A DNA stretch of 64,000 nt from Burkholderia sp. Ax-1724 (GCF_011752995.1 NZ_VWWL01000017.1:62001-126000), one strand, 5' to 3'. Positions 32,938-43,482 are shown, counted from the stretch's first letter. The notes: generated by a model not told the origin, from the letters alone. A program made the numbers and translations.

Positions 32938-34080
32938 ATGCGACGGCTGCGTAACCTCTGGCTCAGCGCGCACCGGTGGTTCGCGCTGAGTCTCGGCTGG
33001 ATGCTCGGGCTCATCGGCCTGAGCGGCGCGCTGCTCGTGATCGCGCCGCCTCTCGACGAACAATTGCATCCGCAACTGTTCAGGGTGCCGGCCTACACCC
33101 ACAACACCCACGCCCATCGCGAGGCGCTCCCGCTCGAAACGATCAGATCGAAGCTGCGTGCCGGATTCGGCGAGAAGGCGAGCTTCTCGTTTCTGCCGCC
33201 TCGCGAAGCGGACGGCAGCCTGTCGGTTATCGTGCGCGGCCCGTGGCGAGGCACGCTCTATCTCGATCCGTTCAGCGGCGCCGAACTGGGGCGGCGTGGC
33301 GAGAGCGAAGGGGTCGTCAACTTCCTGTTCAAACTGCACAGTTCGCTGATGCTGGATGATGTGGGCCGGTCGATCCTGGCGATCGTCGCGCTCGGTTATC
33401 TGCTGCTTCTGGCAAGCGGCCTCGTCTTATGGTGGCCGCGCGACTGGAGAGTGGGGTGGCGCATCGAGTTGCACAAAGGACTGACTCGCAGCCTTTTCGA
33501 TCTGCATCGGGTCGCCGGTGCCACGCTCGGGGTCGTGATCGCCGTATCGGTTGCGACCGGCGCTTATATGGGCTGGCAGCCGCTGCGCAAGTTCGTCACC
33601 ACGATCAGCGGCACCACGTCGCTGCATGCGCCAGCATTGCCCGTGGCCTCGCGCGGACGCGAGGCCACGCTGCCTCTCGATACGCTCGTGGCGGCGGCGC
33701 GCGCGGTGTTCCCGGACGGGCGCGTCTACCTCGTTCAGACACCAGCGAAAGCGGATCGGCCCGTACACGTCCGGCTGCATCTCCCCGACGATCCGCATCC
33801 GAACGGGCGCACGCTGCTCTGGGTCGATCCGGTGACGGGCAAGGTACTGGCTGCGCAGCGCTGGAATCAGGCCGATATCGGCGCGCGGGCTGTCTCGGTG
33901 GTTTATCCGCTGCATACCGGCGCGCTCGGCGGTCCGCTGCTCGAAGCGCTCGTGATGCTGGGCGGCCTCGCGCTCGCGGCCATGAGCGGGAGCGGGTTGT
34001 GGCTGTGGTGGCGCCGTTCGAGGCGAGTCGCGTCATCGTCGCGCGCCCGTGCGAGTCATCGGGGCGGGGCCGTCGAATGA
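32938..34080 (+). CDS. PepSY-associated TM protein (PiuB/FoxB-like siderophore reductase family)
   Basis: A 380-residue inner-membrane protein with about four hydrophobic helices: near residues 15-40 (FALSLGWMLGLIGLSGALLVI), 140-165, 190-215 and 335-360. It has PepSY domains between them. LWLSAHRWFALSLGWMLG is the typical opening with the conserved His. It belongs to the PepSY_TM group found beside TonB receptors and thought to reduce ferric siderophores at the inner membrane. It is divergent from the TonB receptor and downstream of a Fur-controlled promoter. The C-terminus is Arg/Ser-rich. A role in iron release is inferred from the family and context. Confidence 0.87.
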   Translation: MRRLRNLWLSAHRWFALSLGWMLGLIGLSGALLVIAPPLDEQLHPQLFRVPAYTHNTHAHREALPLETIRSKLRAGFGEKASFSFLPPREADGSLSVIVRGPWRGTLYLDPFSGAELGRRGESEGVVNFLFKLHSSLMLDDVGRSILAIVALGYLLLLASGLVLWWPRDWRVGWRIELHKGLTRSLFDLHRVAGATLGVVIAVSVATGAYMGWQPLRKFVTTISGTTSLHAPALPVASRGREATLPLDTLVAAARAVFPDGRVYLVQTPAKADRPVHVRLHLPDDPHPNGRTLLWVDPVTGKVLAAQRWNQADIGARAVSVVYPLHTGALGGPLLEALVMLGGLALAAMSGSGLWLWWRRSRRVASSSRARASHRGGAVE

Positions 34081-34365
34081 GGGAGGGCGGCCGTTCATGG
34101 CGCCGCCGTCGGCCGATGTGTCCCGGCGCGGGTGCTGACAGCGGTTCGAGCCCCGCACGCCTGGCCGGAGCGGGATCTTCAGACCGGCCAAGCCCGCTCG
34201 CAAAAAGCGGCGTTCTCAAGCGGTTTTTTTCCGATTTCCGCCTTCTTCCGCGTATTCTTTTCGCCCGCGCCTTGCGCCGCGCCGCAACCCGCTCGGGACA
34301 AACAGCCATTGCCAGCGGGCGCAGCCTGTTTTACCGTTGATCCGACTCATCCTCGCGGTCCCGTC

Positions 34366-34830
34366 ATGTTTGATCCCACTGAAGCCCTGTCACCGTTTCA
34401 TCTGCGCCACGCCAGCATGGATGATTTCGAGTTTGCCGAGGCCCTGACGCGCAACAACATGGGCGGCTACTATCGCCGGCATCATCTGGTTTGGCGCAGC
34501 GATCTGTTTCTCGGCAGCTGGCGCGAGTCGGAGAATTTCATTCTCGAAGTGGATGGCGTGCCGATGGGCGTGCTGCGCATCACGGAAGAAGGCGATTCGC
34601 TGCATATCCGCGACGTGCAGATTGCCGAGGGATACCGGCGGCTCGGCGCCGGCACCTATCTGCTCGACATCTCGCATCAATGGGCGCGCGAGCGTGGACT
34701 GCACGAGCTGCAACTGCGCGTGTTCGTCGATAATCCCGCGGCGCGGCTGTATCAGCGCAAGGGCTACCGGCTCGCCGGGCCGCGGCTCGCGCAGCTCGGC
34801 GCAATTCGTCATCTGGCGCGGCGGGTTTGA
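34366..34830 (+). CDS. GNAT family acetyltransferase
   Basis: A 154-residue GNAT N-acetyltransferase. Core features are LFLGSWRESENFILEVDGVPMGVLRI, the beta-4/alpha-3 acetyl-CoA segment VQIAEGYRRLGAGTYLL and a C-terminal FVDNPAARLYQRKGYRL. The open frame extends upstream to 34132, but that stretch does not look coding. The substrate cannot be predicted. It lies about 285 bp after the PepSY gene and converges with an AraC regulator, so it is probably a separate unit. Confidence 0.85.
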   Translation: MFDPTEALSPFHLRHASMDDFEFAEALTRNNMGGYYRRHHLVWRSDLFLGSWRESENFILEVDGVPMGVLRITEEGDSLHIRDVQIAEGYRRLGAGTYLLDISHQWARERGLHELQLRVFVDNPAARLYQRKGYRLAGPRLAQLGAIRHLARRV

Positions 34831-34991
34831 GCGCGGCGCGAGACATGCGGCGCGCGCTTTATACGTTATTCACACGTTCTGCGGCGACTTCTCAGACGAT
34901 CCTCACACGCGTGGCGCCGGTGCCGTGGTGCCGGGCTCGCCGTCTCCAATGCGGCGCCGCGTATTCAGGGCATGGGCCGTTGCGTCGCGAT

Positions 34992-35891
34992 TCAGCGTCC
35001 GGCTGGCTCCGCCGGATTCGCGCGATCCTGTGCCGTCTCTTCGTCCGCCGGCGGTTCACCGGCCTCGCCGTTGTCCACGCGATGCTCGGCGCCTCGTTCG
35101 ATAAACGCGCGCGGGCTCGCGCCGAACGCACGGCGGAACATCGCGGAAAAGGCGCTCTGGCTCTGATAGCCCAACTCGCGCGCTACGTGCGAGAGCGGCC
35201 GTCCCTGGCTCAGCAGCGGAATCGCGCGCGCGAGAATCGCCTGCTGACGCCATTGAGAAAAGCTCACGCCGAGTTCCTGACGGAACAGCCGCGCGATCGT
35301 GCGCGTGCTCGCGCCGACGCTCGACGCCCATTGTTCGAGCGACTCGCCATGCGTCGGGTCCGCGATCACCGCCTCGCAGAGCGCGCGCAGGCGCTTTTCG
35401 TTGGGCATCGGCACGGACAGCGGCAGCGGCTCGGAGCGCGTCAGTTCGTCGAGCGCGAGCGCGCCGAGCAACTGCTCGCGCGCGGCGGACAGGCCCGGCA
35501 TGTCGAGCGCGGCAATCACTTCGCGCAGCAGGTTCGACACTTCGACGACGCGCGGCGTGTCGAGTCCGGCCGGCACCGTGCTCTCGGTGATGTAGAGCGT
35601 GCGCAGGAACGCGTCCTCGACGGAGCACACCTCGTGCGACACATGCGGCGGCACCCAGATCGCGCGCGAGGGCGGCACCATCCACGTGGTGCCGGTGGTC
35701 GCGACGCGCAGCACGCCGCGCGATGCATACGCGACCTGCGCCCAGGCATGCGTATGACGCGGGATGCGCCAGCCGGCCGGCATCGGCCGCGAGCGCACGC
35801 GGATCGGATGCGTCTCGGTCGGCGCGGACTCGGGCGGAATGTCGGCGAAGCGGATGCGGCTCAACAGGTCGGAGTCGGCGGACGAAGTCAT
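34992..35891 (-). CDS. AraC family transcriptional regulator with cupin sensor
   Basis: A 299-residue regulator. The N-terminal cupin domain includes PRHTHAWAQVAYASRGVLRV with His residues for ligand or metal binding. The C-terminal HTH pair has LEQWASSVGASTRTIARLFRQELGVSFSQWRQQ and LGYQSQSAFSAMFRRAFGASP, the AraC signature. The last ~30 residues are Glu/Pro-rich. Target genes are not evident. Confidence 0.9.
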   Translation of the reverse strand: MTSSADSDLLSRIRFADIPPESAPTETHPIRVRSRPMPAGWRIPRHTHAWAQVAYASRGVLRVATTGTTWMVPPSRAIWVPPHVSHEVCSVEDAFLRTLYITESTVPAGLDTPRVVEVSNLLREVIAALDMPGLSAAREQLLGALALDELTRSEPLPLSVPMPNEKRLRALCEAVIADPTHGESLEQWASSVGASTRTIARLFRQELGVSFSQWRQQAILARAIPLLSQGRPLSHVARELGYQSQSAFSAMFRRAFGASPRAFIERGAEHRVDNGEAGEPPADEETAQDRANPAEPAGR

Positions 35892-36333
35892 GGCGAAGCC
35901 CGGTACGGATGACGGGAGACGGCCGGCATGCGGGCCGGCCGCCGCGAATCACTGCGAGTGCGGTCATTGTAGAGGGCGGCTGCCTTGCGTTGCGGTCTCG
36001 TGGTCGAGAGCGAGGCGGGCGCGCATGAACGGCCTGCGGAAGTCGCAGCGTGACGCGGCCGCGGGGGTTCGCGACCGAGGTTGCCCGTTTTCTGGCGTTG
36101 CATAATGTCGCGACTGTCCGGCGTGTTCGTGGCGAACGTAGCGCGGGATAAACCACGGGATAAACCACGGGATAAACCACGGGATAAACCACGGGATAAA
36201 ACGCGGGATTGAAACCGCAGGATTGCAATCACTGCATTGAAATCACCACGGGGCCGTAACCGGATCGCGACACAGCCCGCGACAGGCGCGGCTAACGCGG
36301 CCCGACCCCTCACCTCAAGGAGACCCTACGACG
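35892..36333. other. Intergenic region with 12-bp repeat tract
   Basis: About 440 bp between the AraC gene (minus) and the AIG2-like gene (plus). It holds the tandem repeat listed at 36145 and no supported gene. AAGGAGA lies just upstream of the next gene and serves as its ribosome-binding site. Confidence 0.55.
36145..36204. repeat. 12-bp tandem repeat (GGGATAAACCAC) x5
   Basis: Four perfect copies of GGGATAAACCAC (36145-36192) and a fifth ending ACGC. The repeat is intergenic and could only matter for expression or as a slippage locus. Confidence 0.9.
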
Positions 36334-36735
36334 ATGCAGACCGTCTTTGTCTACGGCACGCTGCGTGCCGGTGAAGCGAACGACATCAGCGAAGCCGCCG
36401 CGCGTAACGACATCCCCGCGCCGACCTTGCTCGGCACCGCGAGCGTGCGCGGCCATCTGTTCGACTTTGGCCTGTACCCGGGGCTCGTGGTCGACGAGGC
36501 GGGCGTCGACGTATGCGGCGACGTCTACGAAATCGACGATGCGCTCGTTGCCGTGCTCGACGAAATCGAAGCCGTCTATCCCGGCGTCGAGGACCGCTTC
36601 CTCGCCCGCGAGGTCATGGTGAAGGTGGACGGCAACGTCGTGAACTGCCGCTTCTATCCGGTCACGCCGGGCGCGGTGAAGGGGCTGCCCGAGATCCGGT
36701 CGGGCGATTGGGTCGAGTATCGCCGCACGCGGTGA
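36334..36735 (+). CDS. Gamma-glutamylcyclotransferase-like (AIG2/GGCT) protein
   Basis: A 133-residue protein of the GGCT fold. VFVYGTLRAGE at 4-14 is the substrate-loop signature, and GDVYEIDDALVAVLDEIEAVYPG contains the conserved acidic helix. The length and C-terminus are normal. It probably cyclises a gamma-glutamyl compound or acts as a related amide lyase. AAGGAGA upstream fixes the start. Confidence 0.85.
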   Translation: MQTVFVYGTLRAGEANDISEAAARNDIPAPTLLGTASVRGHLFDFGLYPGLVVDEAGVDVCGDVYEIDDALVAVLDEIEAVYPGVEDRFLAREVMVKVDGNVVNCRFYPVTPGAVKGLPEIRSGDWVEYRRTR

Positions 36736-36940
36736 TCGGGCGCGCGAAAGACCGAGTGGGTGAAAGGGCGCGATGTTTGCGCATCGTGTCCTGCCCATCG
36801 CGTCCGCGTGGTGGGTCCGCGCAAAGGCGGCACGCGAGAGACGGCACGCGAGAGACGGAGCGCGAAGTACGGCACGAAACATGGCAAGACGCACGGCAAA
36901 AAGCACGGCCCGAAACGAGATGTGCAAAGCACCATGGAAA

Positions 36941-36977
36941 ATGGCGCGCCGCTAACCGCGTGGCGCGCCATTCTTTT
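36941..36977. terminator. Hairpin terminator between convergent genes
   Basis: ATGGCGCGCC (36941-36950) pairs with GGCGCGCCAT (36962-36971) around an 11-base loop and is followed by TCTTTTAT. The opposite side has an A run, so it can act for both the AIG2-like gene and malate synthase. Confidence 0.8.
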
Positions 36978-37023
36978 ATCTATCGAGTCGTAACAGCTCG
37001 GGCGATCGTCCGGGCCAGACGTA

Positions 37024-37071
37024 CATCGAACCGCGCATCGAACCGTACATCGAACCGTACATCAACCCGGC
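37024..37071. repeat. 12-bp tandem repeat (CATCGAACCGTA) x4
   Basis: Two perfect units at 37036-37059 flanked by near-copies CATCGAACCGCG and CATCAACCCGGC. It lies just downstream of malate synthase. It has the same unit length as the repeat at 36145 but a different sequence. Confidence 0.85.
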
Positions 37072-37087
37072 CACCTGGCCCGCAGCC

Positions 37088-38680
37088 TCAAATCTCCTCG
37101 TAAAGCGGCAACGTCAGAAAGTCGGTGAACTGCTCCGCCGTCGACATCTGCTCGAAAATCTGCGCCGCGCGCTCATACGGCTGCGTGTCGCCGCCCACCG
37201 TCTGCTTCACCTTGTCGAGCTCCTGCGCCGCGAGTTCGCGCACGAGTTCGACCGTCACCTTGCGGCCATCGTCGAGCGTGCCCTTCGGCGAGCGAATCCA
37301 CTGCCACACTTGCGAGCGCGAAATCTCGGCGGTCGCCGCGTCTTCCATGAGGTTGTGGATCGGCACGCAGCCATTGCCCGCGAGCCACGAGCCGAGGTAG
37401 TGAATGCCGACGTTGATGTTGTTGCGCAAGCCCGCCTCGGTGATCGGCGTTTCCGGCCGGAAGTCGAGCAGATCGGCGGCGCTGACGAGCACGTCGTCGC
37501 GCTGCTTGCCGATCTGGTTCGGCCGGTCGCCGAGCACCTTGACGAACTCTTCCATCGCGACCGGCACGAGGCCCGGATGCGCGACCCAGCCGCCGTCGTA
37601 GCCGTCGCCGGCATCGCGAGCCTTGTCCGAGCGCACGCCGCCCATTGCTTTTTCGTTCGCGGCCGGATCGTTCTTGATCGGAATCAGCGCGCTCATGCCG
37701 CCGATCGCCGGCGCGTTGCGCCGATGGCAGGTCTTCAGCAACAGCAGGGCGTAGGCGCGCATGAACGGCGAGGTCATCGTGATCTGCGAGCGGTCGGCGA
37801 GACAGAAGTCGCGGTCGCTCTTGAACTTCTTGATCGCCGAGAAGATGTAGTCCCAGCGGCCCGCGTTGAGGCCCGAGCTATGTTCGCGCAGCTCGTACAG
37901 GATCTCGTCCATTTCGAACGTGGCGAGGATCGTCTCGATCAGCACCGTCGCGCGAATCGTGCCGCGCGGCACGCCGACCGCTTCCTGCGCGGCGACGAAG
38001 AGGTCGTTCCACAGACGCGCTTCGAGATGGCTCTCCATCTTCGGCAGATAGAAGTACGGACCCGAGCCGCGCGCGACCAGCTCCTTCGCGTTGTGGACCA
38101 TGTACAGCGCGAAATCGAAGATGCCGCCCGATACGCGCTTGCCGTCGACCTTCACGTGCTTCTCGTCGAGATGCCAGCCGCGCGGACGCACGATCAGCGT
38201 CGCGGTCCGGTCGTTGAGCTTATAGGACTTGCCGTTCTGTTCGAGCGAGATCGTGCGGCGCACCGCGTCCTTCAGATTGATATGGCCGGTGATCTGGTTG
38301 TCCCAGCTGGGCGCATTCGAATCCTCGAAGTCGGTCATGTAGGAATCCGCGCCGGAGTTCAGCGCGTTGATGATCATCTTGCGCTCGACCGGCCCCGTGA
38401 TCTCGACGCGGCGGCATTGCAGGTCTTGCGGCAGCGGCGCGATCTGCCAGTCGCCATCGCGCACGCTCTGCGTGGCGGCGAGGAAGTCGGGCCGCTCGCC
38501 CGCGTCGAGCCGCCGCGTGCGTTCGACGCGCGCTTGCAGCAACTGCTGGCGGTGCGGCTCGAACGTGCGATGCAGCGCGGCGACGAGTTCCAGCGCTTCG
38601 CGTGTGAGGATCGTTTCGAAACCGGGCTTGATCTCGCCGGTGATTTCCATGCCTTGCGGCAGCGACAGCGAATTCGTCAT
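37088..38680 (-). CDS. aceB: Malate synthase A
   Basis: A 530-residue enzyme condensing glyoxylate and acetyl-CoA to malate in the glyoxylate shunt. Family landmarks are GADSYMTDFEDSNAPSWDN (about 110-128), RPRGWHLDEKH (about 165-175), GPYFYLPKMESHLEARLW and the C-terminal catalytic region ending LPLYEEI. The length is typical of form A. It is co-oriented with isocitrate lyase 3 kb away, with a dehalogenase-like, a LysR and a Usp gene between. A HAD gene lies about 105 bp upstream and may be co-transcribed. Confidence 0.97.
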   Translation of the reverse strand: MTNSLSLPQGMEITGEIKPGFETILTREALELVAALHRTFEPHRQQLLQARVERTRRLDAGERPDFLAATQSVRDGDWQIAPLPQDLQCRRVEITGPVERKMIINALNSGADSYMTDFEDSNAPSWDNQITGHINLKDAVRRTISLEQNGKSYKLNDRTATLIVRPRGWHLDEKHVKVDGKRVSGGIFDFALYMVHNAKELVARGSGPYFYLPKMESHLEARLWNDLFVAAQEAVGVPRGTIRATVLIETILATFEMDEILYELREHSSGLNAGRWDYIFSAIKKFKSDRDFCLADRSQITMTSPFMRAYALLLLKTCHRRNAPAIGGMSALIPIKNDPAANEKAMGGVRSDKARDAGDGYDGGWVAHPGLVPVAMEEFVKVLGDRPNQIGKQRDDVLVSAADLLDFRPETPITEAGLRNNINVGIHYLGSWLAGNGCVPIHNLMEDAATAEISRSQVWQWIRSPKGTLDDGRKVTVELVRELAAQELDKVKQTVGGDTQPYERAAQIFEQMSTAEQFTDFLTLPLYEEI

Positions 38681-38785
38681 GTTTTCTCCTTGGTCGGTCA
38701 GATTGCAGAAAGTCGGATTGCGGAAAGGTGGAGGTTGAAAAGCAGTGAGTGGATGGCGCTGGCCGGATCGCCGCGCGGGCGCTCG

Positions 38786-39667
38786 TCAGGCGCGCGGGCC
38801 GGCGCGCTTGCGGGTGCCGCCGCCGCGCGGTTTTTCAGGCTGGCCGATATGGGGCGAGGGCGAATCAGGCGCTCGCAGGAACGCCAGCAGATCGTTCATG
38901 CCGCTGCCCGTGCCATGCGGCGTGACGCCGAGTTCTTCGAGCGGCGCGTTCTGCCGGTTGAGCCAGAACGTCGTGAAGCCGAACCACGTCGCGCCGGCCA
39001 CGTCCCAGCCGTTCGACGAGACGAACACGATCTCGCGCGCGGCCACGCCGAACGCGGCCGGGCCGAGCGCATAGGCGGCGGGCGAGGGCTTGTAGGCGCG
39101 CACGGCGTCGACGGACAGCACGTGATCGAAGAGCGCGCTCATGCCCGCGCTCTTGACCGCGATGTCGAGCATCTGCGGATTGCCGTTCGAGAGGATCGCG
39201 AGCCCGACATGAGGCGTGGTTGCCGCGGCTGTGGTGCTCGCGGAGCTTGGGGCTGGGTTCTGATCTGGGTTCAGACTCGGGTTCGGGTTCGGGTTCGACG
39301 CCGCCTCGCGCAACGCGCGCAGCACCGGCACCGCATCGGGAAAGGCGGACAGGCACGCGTATTCGTCCATCAGACGCTTTTCGGCCACGCGCCCGAGCGT
39401 GAGCTGCAGTTTTTTCGCGGCGAAGCGCAGGGCGTCGAGCGTGATATCCCAGAACGGGCGGTAGTGTTCGCCGGGAGCGTCGGTGCGCGCGGCGAGTGTG
39501 CGCAGTTGCGTGTATTCGATCTGCTTCTGGCGCCACAACTGCGAGAGCGCATTGCCGTGGCTGGGGAACAACTGCTCGGCGGCGGCGATCACCGAATGCA
39601 CGTCGAAAAGCGTGCCATAGGCGTCGAAGATCACTGCTCGCGGGAAAGGTGTCGTTGTGGCCGACAT
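38786..39667 (-). CDS. HAD-type (S)-2-haloacid dehalogenase-like hydrolase
   Basis: A 293-residue haloacid dehalogenase type II protein. D15 in AVIFDAYGTLFDV is the predicted nucleophile. LAILSNGNPQML is the Ser/Asn motif and VRAYKPSPAAYALGP the Lys motif, with SSNGWDVAGATWFGF as the final acidic-site region. A low-complexity Asn/Pro/Ser/Thr segment of about 30 residues (124-153) interrupts the core just before the strand carrying SNGN. Its DNA holds hexamer repeats (GGGTTC type). The C-terminus is Pro/Arg/Gly-rich. It lies directly upstream of malate synthase. Confidence 0.88.
   Translation of the reverse strand: MSATTTPFPRAVIFDAYGTLFDVHSVIAAAEQLFPSHGNALSQLWRQKQIEYTQLRTLAARTDAPGEHYRPFWDITLDALRFAAKKLQLTLGRVAEKRLMDEYACLSAFPDAVPVLRALREAASNPNPNPSLNPDQNPAPSSASTTAAATTPHVGLAILSNGNPQMLDIAVKSAGMSALFDHVLSVDAVRAYKPSPAAYALGPAAFGVAAREIVFVSSNGWDVAGATWFGFTTFWLNRQNAPLEELGVTPHGTGSGMNDLLAFLRAPDSPSPHIGQPEKPRGGGTRKRAGPRA
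39209..39298. repeat. Repetitive insert within HAD gene
   Basis: GGGTTC-type 6-bp repeats (GGGTTCGGGTTCGGGTTCG near 39281-39299 and degenerate copies) encode the SNPNPNPSLNPDQNP stretch inside the HAD protein. It may vary in length between strains. Confidence 0.7.
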
Positions 39668-39826
39668 TGCCGTGCGCTCCTGTCAGAGGTCGGGATCGAT
39701 TGTATTGGTGACCTTAGGTGCTAAAAAATAGGCTAAAGATCACTTGATCTTTTACTTTCATATACCTAATCTGACGCCCATCGCCCCATTTCCGCCTCTT
39801 GCGCCTGCTCGCGGCGCGCACCGTTC

Positions 39827-40729
39827 ATGGACCGTTTCAAGCAGATCGAGACTTTCGTCACCGTCGCGGCCAAGGGCAGCCTGTCCGCGGCGGCGCTCGC
39901 CGAGGGCGTCGCGCCCGCGATCATCGGCCGGCGCATCGATGCGCTCGAAGAGCGCCTCGGCGTCAAGCTGCTCGTGCGCACGACGCGCAAGCTCACGCTG
40001 ACCTTCGAAGGCTCGGCTTTTCTCGAAGACTGTCAGCGCATCATTCACGACATGCAGAACGCCGAGGCGAGCGTGTCGGCGGGCGGCGTGAAGGCGAGCG
40101 GCCATCTGCGGCTGTCGGCGCCGGCCGGCTTCGGGCGCCGCCATGTCGCGCCGCTCGTGCCCGCGTTCACGGTCGCGCATCCGGACGTGTCGATCACACT
40201 CGATCTGTCCGACCGCCTCGTCGATCTCGTCAACGAGGGCTTCGACTGCGCGGTGCGGCTCGGCGAATTGCCCGATTCGTCGCTGGTCTCGCTGAAGCTC
40301 GCCGAAAACCGGCGCGTGTGCGTCGCCTCGCCCGCGTATCTGAGCCGGCGCGGCGCACCGCATAGCCTCGCCGATCTCGCACGCCACAACTGCCTCGCGT
40401 TCGGCGCGAGCGCGAACCAGCAGCGCGGCTGGATGTTCCAGCAGGACGGCAAGGTGGTGTCGATCAAGGTGTCCGGCACGATGGAATGCTCGGACGGCGC
40501 GGTGCTGCACGAATGGTGTCTCGCCGGCCATGGGCTCGCGTGGCGCTCGTGGTGGGAGGTCGGCGACGAACTCGCGGCCGGCCGGCTCGTCACCGTGCTC
40601 GACGAATTCGCCGCGCCGCCGATCGGCATCCACGCAGTGTTTCCGCAGCGCCGCCATCTGCCGCTGCGGGTGCGGCTGTTTCTGGACTTTCTCAAGCATA
40701 CGTACGGCGAGCCCGGTTACTGGGACTGA
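39827..40729 (+). CDS. LysR family regulator in the glyoxylate-shunt region
   Basis: A 300-residue LysR-type regulator. The HTH reads FKQIETFVTVAAKGSLSAAALAEGVAPAIIGRRIDALEERLG, followed by an effector domain with HLRLSAPAGFGRRHVAPLVP. It is divergent from the HAD gene by 159 bp and sits between aceB and aceA, so it may regulate one of these; no operator was identified. Confidence 0.88.
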   Translation: MDRFKQIETFVTVAAKGSLSAAALAEGVAPAIIGRRIDALEERLGVKLLVRTTRKLTLTFEGSAFLEDCQRIIHDMQNAEASVSAGGVKASGHLRLSAPAGFGRRHVAPLVPAFTVAHPDVSITLDLSDRLVDLVNEGFDCAVRLGELPDSSLVSLKLAENRRVCVASPAYLSRRGAPHSLADLARHNCLAFGASANQQRGWMFQQDGKVVSIKVSGTMECSDGAVLHEWCLAGHGLAWRSWWEVGDELAAGRLVTVLDEFAAPPIGIHAVFPQRRHLPLRVRLFLDFLKHTYGEPGYWD

Positions 40730-40919
40730 AGGCGGGGACGGACAGCGGAGACCAATCGCGGAGACCGACGCGCAAGCGCCCGCCGGTCCCGGCATCGGGA
40801 CAGACCCTTGGCCGGTCTCCGCCCGCATCGGCACGCACTACAATCATTCGAACAGCCTGCCCGGCGGGCTTCGTTGAACGCTGACGCCGCGCTGCGCGCA
40901 GCCGGCGACGGAGGGCATC

Positions 40920-41354
40920 ATGTTCAGGCACATCCTGGTTCCGACCGATGGTTCGGATCTGTCACGCAAGGCGATAGCGGGCGCGATCGATCTCGCGCAG
41001 GTCGTCGGCGCGCGCATCACCGCGTACGCATGTCTGCCGCAATATCCGTACTCGCCGTTCTCCGACATCGCGGTCGAGCCGCCGGGCGAGTTTTTGCAGC
41101 GCAGCGAGCGCGAGGCGCAGGTGCATCTGCGCGAGGTGGAACTGGCCGCGCACCGGGTCGGCGTACACGTCGACAGCCGCACGAGCGTGCATCCGGCGCC
41201 TTACCTCGGCATCATCGAGGCGGCCGAGCAGGGCGGCTGCGACGTGATCTTCATGGCCTCGCACGGGCGGCGCGGGCTCGGCAGCCTGCTGATCGGCAGC
41301 GAAACGCAACGGGTGCTCACGCACACGAAGATTCCGGTGATCGTGTATCGCTGA
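40920..41354 (+). CDS. Universal stress protein (UspA family)
   Basis: A 144-residue Usp protein. It starts MFRHILVPTDGSDLS and ends with the nucleotide-binding pattern FMASHGRRGLGSLLIGSETQRVLTHTKIPVIVY, so ATP binding is likely. Possible roles are stress survival or metabolic adaptation near the glyoxylate genes. A strong terminator follows. Confidence 0.92.
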   Translation: MFRHILVPTDGSDLSRKAIAGAIDLAQVVGARITAYACLPQYPYSPFSDIAVEPPGEFLQRSEREAQVHLREVELAAHRVGVHVDSRTSVHPAPYLGIIEAAEQGGCDVIFMASHGRRGLGSLLIGSETQRVLTHTKIPVIVYR

Positions 41355-41711
41355 ATATCGCGTTGAACGTTGTGCCGGCGTCGAAAAAAAAGCGCGCCAG
41401 CGATAAGGCTGGCGCGCTTCTTGTTGCCGCACGATGCGCTGTGCGGATTTCCCCCTGCTGCGAGATTTTTTCCTGCGGAATTTTTCTGTCTTGTCGTGCC
41501 CCGGCCGCCGGGAGCCGGTTGCGGGCCGGCTTCGGCCCCCGGCGGCGCGGTCCCTCCCTCTGGCGATGGCTCTCTGACGGAGCCGCCTGCCGTTTGCCGA
41601 TCGTTGCTGCGATTCCAGGGCCATTCCCGGATCATTCCCGGGCCACGCATGGGACCGGCGACACCGCCCGGTCCGCGTGGCCCGCTGCTTCGACTTCGCG
41701 GCGGGTGGGCC
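41355..41711. other. Convergent intergenic region between Usp and isocitrate lyase genes
   Basis: It contains the terminator at 41390-41419 and a long imperfect GC hairpin at 41504-41546 (GCCGCCGGG with CCCGGCGGC), which may end aceA transcripts. No gene is supported. Confidence 0.55.
41390..41419. terminator. Rho-independent terminator
   Basis: AAGCGCGCCAGC-GATAAG-GCTGGCGCGCTT with an A run before and TCTTGTT after. It ends the Usp gene and may also act from the minus side. Confidence 0.88.
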
Positions 41712-43022
<1,311 letters not shown>

Positions 43023-43192
43023 GATGTGCTCCTTCTAGGCCTGTTATGGGGGATGGGTGACTCTGTCTTCTCGAAGCGTCGGGCCAGGCTGGGCGTTCTG
43101 TTTCGTGAAGTCTTATATAAGAGTCTAGGCAAATCGAAGGTCGCGCAACAGGCGCCGCAAAGCGTTTTTCCAATATTTATTTTTCAATAAAA

Positions 43193-43204
43193 TCAATGCA
43201 TTGA
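43193..43204. promoter_or_regulatory. Palindrome TCAATGCATTGA
   Basis: Perfect 12-bp inverted repeat about 170 bp before aceA. Candidate operator; the regulator is unknown. Confidence 0.4.
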
Positions 43205-43237
43205 ACTTGTAATTTCGTATTGAGAAACGATATTTCC

Positions 43238-43251
43238 CCTATTGCAATAGG
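43238..43251. promoter_or_regulatory. Palindrome CCTATTGCAATAGG
   Basis: Perfect 14-bp inverted repeat about 215 bp before aceA. Candidate operator for the glyoxylate enzyme; unproven. Confidence 0.45.
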
Positions 43252-43338
43252 CCGTCTTGTGCCTTGCAGCATGATTTTTTACGACACAAAAAATTTTTTC
43301 ATATCGTGAAATTTGCGGTGGCGAGCGATAGACGAAAA

Positions 43339-43364
43339 AAAACCGGTGCCTGAGCACCGGTTTT
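43339..43364 (-). terminator. Rho-independent terminator of the helicase gene
   Basis: AAAACCGGTGC-CTGA-GCACCGGTTTT, with a long A run on the plus strand that becomes the T run of a minus-strand transcript. It lies about 120 bp after the helicase stop. Confidence 0.88.
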
Positions 43365-43482
43365 TCCGGACCGACGGACAGCGGGGTGCTGTCCGGGTCC
43401 TGCTGCGTGTCCTGAACGGCAAACGCGGGCGGGTTCTTTCGAAACACGCCGCGCCGCGATCAACGACGCTCAGCCCGCCTGT

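Larger units (their letters stand above)
43023..43482. other. AT-rich regulatory region upstream of aceA
   Basis: A 460-bp gap, AT-rich from 43120 to 43330. It holds palindromes TCAATGCATTGA (43193-43204) and CCTATTGCAATAGG (43238-43251) and a terminator for the helicase gene (43339-43364). No gene is supported. Confidence 0.6.

Noticed and set aside
36145..36204. Possible CRISPR array
   Set aside because: The unit is a 12-bp direct tandem repeat without spacers, and no cas gene is present.
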